A stretch of 5,633 nt of DNA, taken from Acetobacteraceae bacterium. GTDB lineage: Bacteria > Pseudomonadota > Alphaproteobacteria > Acetobacterales > Acetobacteraceae. Under the pieces are notes generated by a model, which made no database searches, was not told where the DNA came from, and saw only the letters and a program-made list of their open reading frames with translations. The translations under genes were made by a program, and so were the position numbers. Of the stretch, positions 1-4,957 are shown piece after piece; position 1 is the stretch's first letter; each line of letters opens with the position of its first letter. The stretch is from assembly GCA_947478535.1 (NCBI GenBank), contig CANJXD010000389.1:1-5633 (forward strand). The letters are read 5' to 3'.

Positions 1-2
1 CG

Positions 3-53
3 CTACGCCAGGGGTATGAGAAGCTCTTCGTGCAACGTGACAGCATGCGGTGA
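3..53 (+). CDS. possible 3' end of an upstream gene, cut by the window start
   Basis: Reading from base 3 gives 16 codons ending in TGA at 51-53, with the translation LRQGYEKLFVQRDSMR. The codons are plausible for this genome. A 7-bp inverted repeat with an 11-base loop follows at 63-87. I do not recognise the peptide and it is too short to assign. It could equally be a chance open stretch, because two other plus frames are also open nearby. It is listed only because a gene may enter the window here. Confidence 0.25.
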   Translation, partial: LRQGYEKLFVQRDSMR

Positions 54-62
54 CGTGGGTCG

Positions 63-87
63 TTCCGCTACACTGCGGCAAGCGGAA
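63..87. other. short inverted repeat (possible hairpin)
   Basis: TTCCGCT at 63-69 is exactly complementary to AGCGGAA at 81-87, separated by 11 bases. It lies ten bases after the possible stop at 51-53, where a transcription end would be expected. There is no T-run on either side, so it is at best a weak or Rho-assisted terminator. A 7-bp repeat can also occur by chance. Confidence 0.25.
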
Positions 88-335
88 GAGGTGCACCGCC
101 ACCGGGCAGCGTATAATTTTGTCAGCGGATCGACGTGCGGCCTTGGACGGCGTCAGGGCAGCAAGGACGGGCGCGCGACCAACGCGGGCTCGTCCTCTAC
201 GGCTAACATCGGCGACCGCTGCGCGGTGTGCCGCCACTCCAGGTCCTGGAAAACCTTGGCGACGCTCTCCCAGTTTATCTGGTTGAAGCCGCTGCTAGCA
301 GGCGAAGCCCGGGCGCGGCCGAGTTTCATCGTCAA

Positions 336-352
336 GCCGGACATTCGCCGGC
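336..352 (-). terminator. weak hairpin directly after the tetR stop
   Basis: GCCGG at 336-340 pairs with CCGGC at 348-352 across a 7-base loop. It begins three bases past the TAA of the minus-strand tetR gene (357-355). The position suits a transcription end, but the stem is only 5 bp and no U-tract follows on the minus strand, so intrinsic termination is doubtful. Confidence 0.2.
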
Positions 353-354
353 GC

Positions 355-1065
355 TTAATCAACGGTCCTGTTAACGCCGAACAGTGGCTGAGCGTGGTCG
401 CCATAACGATAGAGACCGCCGACATGTCTGAATTCGGGCAGCGCGCATCGCACACCGTCCAAAAGACCGCGGACGGAGATGTCGATCAGCGACTCAATCG
501 GTGGCAGATCAGACAAGTTGTAAACCCATTTCCGAATGCCATAATACTGAATCTTTTCCACCGCCGCCTTGCCAAGTTCGACTTCTGGCTGGCGCAGTGG
601 TGCTTCCGCAAGCGGTGGTTCGCCCGCATACTCGCGAAGACTGACGGCAATCGGCACGTAGACGCGATCCCGCATCAGCCGGAAATAGCTCGACATATCC
701 CAGCCGCGGAGGGCAAAAAACAGCGATAGCCGGACGCGATCTCGGCGCAAGTGCACGCGGGCGAAATCCCGATGGAAGGTCATCAGTCGCGTCTGCACAC
801 CCTGTGTCCGGTCGGTCAGCATCTCCTCCCAGAGCGGATTGAAGTTGGTCAGGAAAATCTCGTCGAAGACCCGCTCAATGAGGGCATCCTTGCTTGGAAA
901 GTAGCGATAGAGCAGCGATTGCGTCACACCAAGGCGCTGCGCCAGCGCCTTGGTATCGCCGCCAAATCCTGCCTCAGCGAAGAAAGCGATCGCCTCACTG
1001 AGAAACAGCTTCTCTCGCTCCGCACGCTGCAACCGAACGCGCGGCTGTGCCCCTGTTGCACCCAT
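355..1065 (-). CDS. TetR/AcrR-family transcriptional regulator
   Basis: This is a 236-residue one-component repressor-type regulator. The N-terminal DNA-binding domain spans about residues 13-65. Its helix-turn-helix includes DTKALAQRLGVTQSLLYRYF (37-56), followed by PSKDALIERVF, the usual TetR_N ending. Residues ~70-236 are the helical ligand-binding and dimerisation part, which is family-variable and does not reveal the inducer. The length is normal for the family (about 190-240). I chose the ATG at 1065-1063 because a GGAGGG box sits about five bases upstream. The same frame runs open further upstream to 1818, but that part is antisense to the binding-protein gene and contains no domain. 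The gene is divergent from the operon starting at 1198/1445, the classic arrangement for a local repressor that also controls itself. Family assignment is firm; the target and ligand are inferred or unknown. Confidence 0.93.
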   Translation of the reverse strand: MGATGAQPRVRLQRAEREKLFLSEAIAFFAEAGFGGDTKALAQRLGVTQSLLYRYFPSKDALIERVFDEIFLTNFNPLWEEMLTDRTQGVQTRLMTFHRDFARVHLRRDRVRLSLFFALRGWDMSSYFRLMRDRVYVPIAVSLREYAGEPPLAEAPLRQPEVELGKAAVEKIQYYGIRKWVYNLSDLPPIESLIDISVRGLLDGVRCALPEFRHVGGLYRYGDHAQPLFGVNRTVD

Positions 1066-1074
1066 GTTTCCCTC

Positions 1075-1089
1075 CGACCGGACCGGTCG
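1075..1089. promoter_or_regulatory. perfect 15-bp palindrome in the tetR leader
   Basis: CGACCGG at 1075-1081 and CCGGTCG at 1083-1089 are exact inverted repeats around a single central base. The site touches the tetR ribosome binding site (GGAGGG on the minus strand, about 1069-1074) and lies within 25 bases of its start codon. It could be a TetR operator for autoregulation, or fold as a hairpin in the tetR mRNA leader that affects translation. A second, looser repeat, CGATC/GATCG, follows at 1088-1103. Confidence 0.45.
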
Positions 1090-1142
1090 ATCTGACCTGA
1101 TCGCAGCGTGCCCCGGCGCGACGTGGATAAGCTTAACAGCCC

Positions 1143-1172
1143 TTGACACGCCGCCAAAGCTAATGATTAAAT
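1143..1172 (+). promoter_or_regulatory. candidate sigma-70-type promoter for the rightward genes
   Basis: A perfect TTGACA box occurs at 1143-1148. An AT-rich island, rare in this GC-rich window, follows at 1161-1175. TTAAAT at 1167-1172 (four of six consensus bases, 18-bp spacer) is the most plausible -10 box; GATTAA at 1165-1170 is an alternative. Transcription would start about 20 bases before the ATG at 1198 and could continue into the operon at 1445. No better promoter is visible in the 28 bases between the remnant and the binding-protein gene. Confidence 0.5.
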
Positions 1173-1180
1173 AATCACTA
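1161..1180. promoter_or_regulatory. candidate TetR operator overlapping the -10 region
   Basis: The core TGATTAAATAATCA (1164-1177) is a perfect 6+6 inverted repeat with a 2-base centre. Flanking TA at 1161-1162 and TA at 1179-1180 also pair, giving a 20-base palindrome with one mismatched pair. The size, the symmetry, the position between the divergent genes and the overlap with the putative -10 box all fit a repressor operator. That the neighbouring TetR protein binds it is inference. Confidence 0.5.
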
Positions 1181-1197
1181 TCGGAAAAGGACACCCC

Positions 1198-1416
1198 ATG
1201 TCTGGCGGCGTCGTTGACCACGACAATTTTCGTACGCAGAAGCTGGCCGAGTACTCGCGCTTCTATCGCGGGTCGCTCGGCCTCCGACCCGGCCTGGAGA
1301 CCGACAGCCCGCAGCCGCGAACATCGACACTTCGATGTAGGGATGACTTTCCGGCGCCGCTGGTCAATGGAACGACCACCGGCCGCGATGATCCAAGGCG
1401 GCTGAATCGCGCTTAG
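1198..1416 (+). pseudogene. truncated VOC-family (glyoxalase-like) gene remnant
   Basis: The frame starts at an ATG seven bases after an AAAAGGA ribosome binding site and encodes 72 residues before TAG. Residues 1-34 resemble the first half-module of VOC superfamily proteins (glyoxalase, ring-cleavage dioxygenase, bleomycin-resistance type). They include VVDH, whose His is usually a metal ligand, then RTQKLAEYSRFY and SLGLRPG, matching the common RTxxLxxxxxFYxxxLGLxxG pattern. From about residue 35 the sequence no longer resembles the family and is rich in Arg, Thr and Asp, as frameshifted GC-rich DNA is. Intact VOC proteins of this type are about 120-140 residues. I therefore read it as a gene broken by deletion or frameshift, with its start signals preserved. 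A genuine small protein is the alternative. The next gene starts 28 bases after its stop. Confidence 0.5.
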
Positions 1417-1444
1417 GCTTGCAACACGGGTCCGCGGAGAGAAG

Positions 1445-2437
1445 ATGGACATGGGGAACTTCAACATTCGACTGAGCCGCCGCACGGCGATGGCGGCCGT
1501 GGGCGTGATGGGGATGGCGGAGCAGGCGCATGCCCAACAATGGGCACCCTCAAGACCTCTGAGGTTTCTCGTCGGCTTCCCGCCCGGAGGCGCCTCCGAC
1601 CTGTTGGTCCGTAGGCTCGCGGAGATGATGAGCCCAAAGCTTGGACAGCCCGTCGTCGTCGAGAACCGGGCCGGCGCGAATGGCCACATCGCGATGGAAG
1701 CGGTTGCCAGGGGCGCACCCGACGGCACGATCATCGGCCTCTCGCCGATGGGGCCTCTCGCCGTCAACCCCGCGCTGATGCCGTCGCGGATGACGTTCAA
1801 CGCTGCGACCGACTTCACGCCATTGGTGCAAGTCTGGGATCAGCCCAATGTCATCGTGACGAACCTGGATGTGCCGGCCACCTGGCCTGCCTTCGTCGCG
1901 TGGCTGCGCAGCCGCCCGACGGAGCCCTATGGGTCCGTCGGTGCGGGCAGTTCCAACCATCTCACCGGCGCTATCCTGTCGAAGGCGCTGGGCTTGGACT
2001 TGACCCATGTCCCTTACCGCGGATCGCCGCAGGCTCTGACCGACATCATGAACGGGCAGCTCAAGATCTATGTGGACAATGTGACGACGACGATCCCGCT
2101 GGCGCGAGAGGGACGCGTGCGCGCAATGGCGGTGACGACCGCGACGCGCTGCGCCGCATTGCCCGACGTGCCGACGCTGGCCGAGCTCGGGCTTGGGGAG
2201 GCGACGATCTCCTCATGGCAGGTCATCGTTGGGCCGGCAAGCATGCCGGCGCCTGTCGTGGCCCGGCTGAATGCGGAATTGGATGCGGCCATACGAGATC
2301 CGGCGATGGCGGCGTGGATACGCGAATTCGGCGCCGAGCCGATCGGCGGCTCCGCCGCGGCCGCGGCCGCGCTGCTGGCGCGCGAGCGCGAACGTTGGGC
2401 GCAGCTGGTCCCGCAACTCGGCATTCGGCTCGACTGA
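1445..2437 (+). CDS. Bug/TctC-type tripartite tricarboxylate transporter solute-binding protein
   Basis: This 330-residue precursor is a periplasmic solute-binding protein of the Bug (TctC) family, whose members bind small carboxylates and related compounds. Residues 1-30 form an export signal. It has a twin arginine (SRRTAM, 11-16), a short hydrophobic stretch and an AHA|QQ signal-peptidase site after residue 30; Tat or Sec export is undecided. Family hallmarks are FLVGFPPGGASD (41-52), VVENRAGANG (71-80), PDG (92-94), the GSVGAGSSNHL loop (163-173), HVPYRGSPQAL (188-198) and the YVDN segment (209-212). Length and domain order are normal. GGAGA at 1436-1440 lies four bases before the chosen ATG; an ATG at 1451 has better spacing and may be the true start. 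No TctA or TctB membrane subunits are in view, as is common for this family. The ligand cannot be read from the sequence. Confidence 0.93.
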   Translation: MDMGNFNIRLSRRTAMAAVGVMGMAEQAHAQQWAPSRPLRFLVGFPPGGASDLLVRRLAEMMSPKLGQPVVVENRAGANGHIAMEAVARGAPDGTIIGLSPMGPLAVNPALMPSRMTFNAATDFTPLVQVWDQPNVIVTNLDVPATWPAFVAWLRSRPTEPYGSVGAGSSNHLTGAILSKALGLDLTHVPYRGSPQALTDIMNGQLKIYVDNVTTTIPLAREGRVRAMAVTTATRCAALPDVPTLAELGLGEATISSWQVIVGPASMPAPVVARLNAELDAAIRDPAMAAWIREFGAEPIGGSAAAAAALLARERERWAQLVPQLGIRLD

Positions 2438-2489
2438 CACGCGCGACGACGAAACCAGCGCGCTGGAACATGCGAGGGGGGTTGGATAA

Positions 2490-3167
2490 GTGATCACCCG
2501 CGGTTTGCAGCAGCACAGCGACGCGGCTGCGATCGAAGCCAGGCCGGAGGCTGCGACGCTGTTCTATCGTCCTGGCATTGATCCGCATGGCCTGGCGCAT
2601 GACCCATTCACATCGTTGATCGTGCCGCGGCCGGTCGGATGGATCACGACGGTCGGTGCGGATGGGCTGGTCAATCTGGCCCCCTACAGCTTCTTCAACG
2701 CGGTAGTACGATCGCCGCCCGTGGTCGCCTTTGCCGCGAACGGCCTGACACGCGGCGGCGAACAGAAGGACACGATCCAGCATCTTCGCCGTCATGGCGA
2801 ATTCGTTGTGAATATTGCGACGGTCGCTCTCTGCGACCCGATGGTGACGACCGCGCGTGAGTTGCCGGCGATGACCTCTGAGGTCACGGCAGCGGGCCTC
2901 TCCCTGCTGCCAGGACGCGTCGTCTCCGTGCCGCGGATTGCGGAATCCCCAGCGCATCTGGAATGCCGGCTCCACGCCATCCAGGAGCTGCCGGGCCCGG
3001 CCGGGCGAAACTGGCTGGTGATCGGTCATGTCGTCGGCATCCACATCCGACACGAGTTGTTCACCGACGGCCGCGTGGACCTGGCGAAGATGCAGCCGCT
3101 CGCCCGCCTCGGCTACCTCGATTACGGCACCATCGCCGACATCTGGGAGATGCGCGTCAACGATTGA
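2490..3167 (+). CDS. flavin reductase-like FMN-binding split-barrel protein
   Basis: This 225-residue protein belongs to the flavin reductase (DIM6/NTAB) family, which binds FMN or FAD in a split beta-barrel and often reduces flavin with NAD(P)H for a partner oxygenase. The hallmark is PRPVGWITTVGADG (46-59) followed by NLAPYSFFN (62-70). It continues with PPVVAFAA (76-83), KDTIQHL (93-99), GEFVVNIA (103-110), HLECRL (156-161) and the hydrophobic barrel strand WLVIGHVVGIHI (175-186). The C-terminal QPLARLGYLDYGTI (202-215) is typical of the subgroup of about 200-220 residues. The GTG start has a GAGGGGGG ribosome binding site about eight bases upstream and lies 52 bases after the binding-protein gene. 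No monooxygenase partner is in the window, so it may serve a distant enzyme or act alone as an oxidoreductase. The cofactor is inferred from the family. Confidence 0.88.
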   Translation: MITRGLQQHSDAAAIEARPEAATLFYRPGIDPHGLAHDPFTSLIVPRPVGWITTVGADGLVNLAPYSFFNAVVRSPPVVAFAANGLTRGGEQKDTIQHLRRHGEFVVNIATVALCDPMVTTARELPAMTSEVTAAGLSLLPGRVVSVPRIAESPAHLECRLHAIQELPGPAGRNWLVIGHVVGIHIRHELFTDGRVDLAKMQPLARLGYLDYGTIADIWEMRVND

Positions 3168-3199
3168 CCCGCCATCTCCATGATCTTCAATTCCGATCC

Positions 3200-3208
3200 A
3201 GGGAAGAG
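3200..3208 (+). promoter_or_regulatory. ribosome binding site that decides the amidohydrolase start
   Basis: AGGGAAGAG precedes the ATG at 3213 with normal spacing. The in-frame ATG at 3180 lies only 12 bases after the previous stop and has no such box. Translation from 3213 begins MIIDFRVRP, which matches the usual first strand of this protein family, whereas the extra 11 residues from 3180 match nothing. Confidence 0.7.
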
Positions 3209-3212
3209 CTGC

Positions 3213-4049
3213 ATGATCATCGACTTTCGCGTCCGACCGGAAATCGAGGAGTTCGCCTCGATCACCAATAACCCCATCTTCAAGAGCTTCACGGAGAGTC
3301 GTGGCTACGAACTCCCGCGCCGGGACCTTGGCGATCTCATCGCGGCGATGGATGCGAACGGCATCGACCTCGGCGTGCTTGAAGGCCGGGACATCGAGAC
3401 GACCTATCAGTGGAAGATGAGCAACGACGTGGTCGGCCGCGTGGTGAAGGAGGCGAATGGCAGGTTGATCGGCTTCGCCGGCGTCGATCCGCACAAGGGC
3501 ATGGATGCGGTGCGGGAAGTCGAGCGCTGCTACCACGAGCACGGGATGCGTGGCGTCTCCATGGATCCGTACATGCACAAGATCCCGCCAGACAACCGGA
3601 TGTATTATCCAATCTATGCGAAGTGCATCGAACTCGACATCCCCGTGGTGCTCACCTCGGGCTGGGCGTACCGCATGCCGGGCGTCATCATGGCCGATGC
3701 GTCGCCGCTCCATGTCGACCAGGTGGCAACCGACCTGCCGGAGCTGAAGATCGTCATGAGCCACGGCGGCTATCCCTGGATCAGGGAGATGATCACCGTG
3801 GCCTACCGTCACCGGAACGTATATTTCGAATGGTCCGGCATGGAGCGCCGTCCCTGGTCCGCCGAGTACGTCGAGGGCGTGAATGACCTGGTCTCGGACA
3901 AGGCGCTGTTCGCGAGCGCCTTTCCCTTCTTCACCTTCGATGTCGCGCTGGAGCGCTATGCGGCGCTCGCCTTCAAGCCGGACGTCCGCCCCAAGGTCAT
4001 GGGCGCGAATGCTGCGCGCCTGCTCAAGCTGGCGGACGCGCCCAAGTGA
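3213..4049 (+). CDS. amidohydrolase-family (Amidohydro_2/ACMSD-like) protein lacking canonical metal ligands
   Basis: This 278-residue protein has the TIM-barrel fold pattern of amidohydrolase family 2, whose members are metal-dependent hydrolases and decarboxylases. Supporting segments are MIIDFRVRP (strand 1), the GIDLGVLEGRD turn (50-60), RLIGFAGVDPHKG (84-96), GMRGVSMDPY (111-120), YYPIYAKCIELDIPVVLTSG (131-150), LKIVMSHGGYPW (178-189), ALFASAFPF (231-239) and the C-terminal VMGANAARLLKL (262-273). The strand-1 HxH is replaced by RVR (residues 6-8) and the strand-5 His by Thr-Ser (148-149). The strand-8 Asp of the usual SDYP/SDxP motif is Ala236. Only His184 of the strand-6 HGG motif remains. 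I recall relatives beginning MIIDFRVRP with a similar ASAYP motif, so this may be a subfamily trait rather than decay. The frame is intact and operon-borne. Catalysis by the classical metal mechanism is doubtful. The stop overlaps the next start (GTGA). Confidence 0.88.
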   Translation: MIIDFRVRPEIEEFASITNNPIFKSFTESRGYELPRRDLGDLIAAMDANGIDLGVLEGRDIETTYQWKMSNDVVGRVVKEANGRLIGFAGVDPHKGMDAVREVERCYHEHGMRGVSMDPYMHKIPPDNRMYYPIYAKCIELDIPVVLTSGWAYRMPGVIMADASPLHVDQVATDLPELKIVMSHGGYPWIREMITVAYRHRNVYFEWSGMERRPWSAEYVEGVNDLVSDKALFASAFPFFTFDVALERYAALAFKPDVRPKVMGANAARLLKLADAPK

Positions 4050-4660
4050 CCGGCACCGTCATACGCCGCCTGCAGGTGGAAAGGCTGACGCCCGAAGCCT
4101 TCGCTTCCTTCGGCGAGGTCATCGGGCCCGCACCCCGCCCCGCCGTCACGAATCGCGACCTCATCGCGCGCAACCTGGTCCGCATCCAGCATCCGGTCCC
4201 GCCAGACCGGCTGGATGCCTTCGACGTGCTGGACTACTGGGCCCCCGTCGGCGCGATCTCTCAGGAGCCGATGAAGTTTGGCTTCATGATCCCGCGCGAA
4301 CGGCCCTGGCAGGTCGATTGGTTCGAGCGCCATCTCAAGGGCACGCAATCCTTCCTGCCTCTCGGCGGACAGTCGATGATCGTGGTGGCGCCTCCCAACG
4401 ACCCCTTCGACTCACCAACGGCGCCCAGGGTCGAAGATGCGCGCGCCTTCCTAATTAACGGCACCCGCGGCATCAATCTGAAACCCGGGACCTGGCATTG
4501 GACGCCCTTCCCCATATCGGCGGGTGCGGCCTTTGCCATCCTGGTGCGTCAGGATGCGGCGGCCGACGACCTCAACATGATCGACCTGCATGCCATTTGG
4601 GGGGGCGGCCTCACGGTGGAGCGGGACGGGCTGCCAGACCGTACGGAGATGCAACCATGA
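4046..4660 (+). CDS. ureidoglycolate lyase-family (AllA-like) protein
   Basis: This 204-residue protein resembles the ureidoglycolate lyase family, which in purine breakdown splits ureidoglycolate into glyoxylate and urea in the cytoplasm and has a cupin-like fold. Matching segments are LTPEAFASFGEVIGPA (14-29), FERHLKGTQSFLPLGG (93-108), MIVVAPPNDP (111-120), the region ARAFLINGTRGINLKPGTWH (132-151) and AAFAILVRQDAAADD (161-175). E. coli AllA is about 160 residues. The extra length here lies largely in residues 30-90, between the first motif and FERH, and in the C-terminal tail (about 185-204). No allantoin, allantoate or urease gene is nearby, so the true substrate may be another ureido or 2-hydroxy acid. 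The GTG start overlaps the amidohydrolase stop in GTGA, and no clear ribosome binding site precedes it, which suggests translational coupling. The family call is fairly firm; the exact reaction is not. Confidence 0.82.
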   Translation: MTGTVIRRLQVERLTPEAFASFGEVIGPAPRPAVTNRDLIARNLVRIQHPVPPDRLDAFDVLDYWAPVGAISQEPMKFGFMIPRERPWQVDWFERHLKGTQSFLPLGGQSMIVVAPPNDPFDSPTAPRVEDARAFLINGTRGINLKPGTWHWTPFPISAGAAFAILVRQDAAADDLNMIDLHAIWGGGLTVERDGLPDRTEMQP

Positions 4661-4944
4661 GTGACATATCAAGTCGCCCAGAGCAGACCTTCTTCCAGGA
4701 TCCCGTCCTGGACCGCGTGCTGGCGATGCTGACCGCCGTTTCCGCTGAGGTCTGGGTGCTGCGCGAGCGTCAGCAGCGGCTGGAATGGGCGCTGGGAGAA
4801 GCGAACATCACCAGCGAACAGGCGCTGCGCGGTTTCAAGCCAACGGCGGAGCAGAATGCCGCGCTCGCCCGCGACCGCGATGCCTTCACCGCCGGACTGT
4901 TCGAAAATCTGCTCGGCCGCCAAATGTCCAAAGGCGCTGTCTGA
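4657..4944 (+). CDS. conserved-looking 95-residue helical protein of unknown function
   Basis: The ATG at 4657 overlaps the stop of the AllA-like gene (ATGA), and GGAG at 4645-4648 gives a proper ribosome binding site eight bases upstream. The 95-residue product has a short polar N-terminus, then TFFQDPVLDRVLAMLTAVSA (11-30) and EVWVLRERQQRLEWAL (31-46), an amphipathic helical stretch with coiled-coil-like spacing. Residues 59-94 form a second charged helical part (GFKPTAEQNAALARDRDAF, then LFENLLGR). It has no signal peptide, membrane span, Cys pair or enzyme motif. I cannot name a family, although similar small proteins with an FQDPxxDR N-terminus seem familiar. Its place 13 bases before the methyltransferase gene suggests it partners that enzyme or helps it oligomerise. 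A longer frame from 4498 overlaps the AllA-like gene and is not used. Confidence 0.8.
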   Translation: MSDISSRPEQTFFQDPVLDRVLAMLTAVSAEVWVLRERQQRLEWALGEANITSEQALRGFKPTAEQNAALARDRDAFTAGLFENLLGRQMSKGAV

Positions 4945-4957
4945 GAAAGGATGCAGC

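Larger units (their letters stand above)
54..354. other. no supported gene; possible degenerate coding remnant
   Basis: I see no convincing gene in this stretch. The plus-strand frames that are open here are GC-rich chance frames with no recognisable family. On the minus strand, an ATG at 329-327 opens 58 codons to a TGA at 155-153. The part containing GFNQINWESVAKVFQDLEW has gene-like third-position G/C, but I cannot see a good ribosome binding site or a family. It may be a decayed gene fragment downstream of tetR. A TATAAT at 112-117 has no acceptable -35 partner. Confidence 0.3.

Noticed and set aside
112..117. TATAAT resembling a -10 box
   Set aside because: No -35-like sequence lies 16-18 bases upstream and no supported gene starts downstream on that strand.
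16..729. 237-codon open frame on the plus strand
   Set aside because: Most of it is antisense to the well-supported tetR gene, and the translation looks random with no family pattern.
1066..1818. N-terminal extension of the tetR frame to a start at 1818
   Set aside because: It would cross the intergenic region and run antisense to the binding-protein gene. The ATG at 1065 has its own GGAGGG box and gives a normal TetR length.
2355..2370. CCGCGG hexamer repeated about 2.7 times
   Set aside because: It encodes the alanine run in the C-terminal part of the binding protein and is explained by codon bias.
3180..3212. Upstream ATG for the amidohydrolase-like gene
   Set aside because: It has no ribosome binding site and adds 11 residues before the family's normal MIIDFRVRP start.
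2223..3812. 529-codon open frame on the minus strand
   Set aside because: It lies antisense to the binding-protein, flavin reductase-like and amidohydrolase-like genes, is rich in His, Arg and Asp as GC-rich shadow frames are, and has no recognisable domain.
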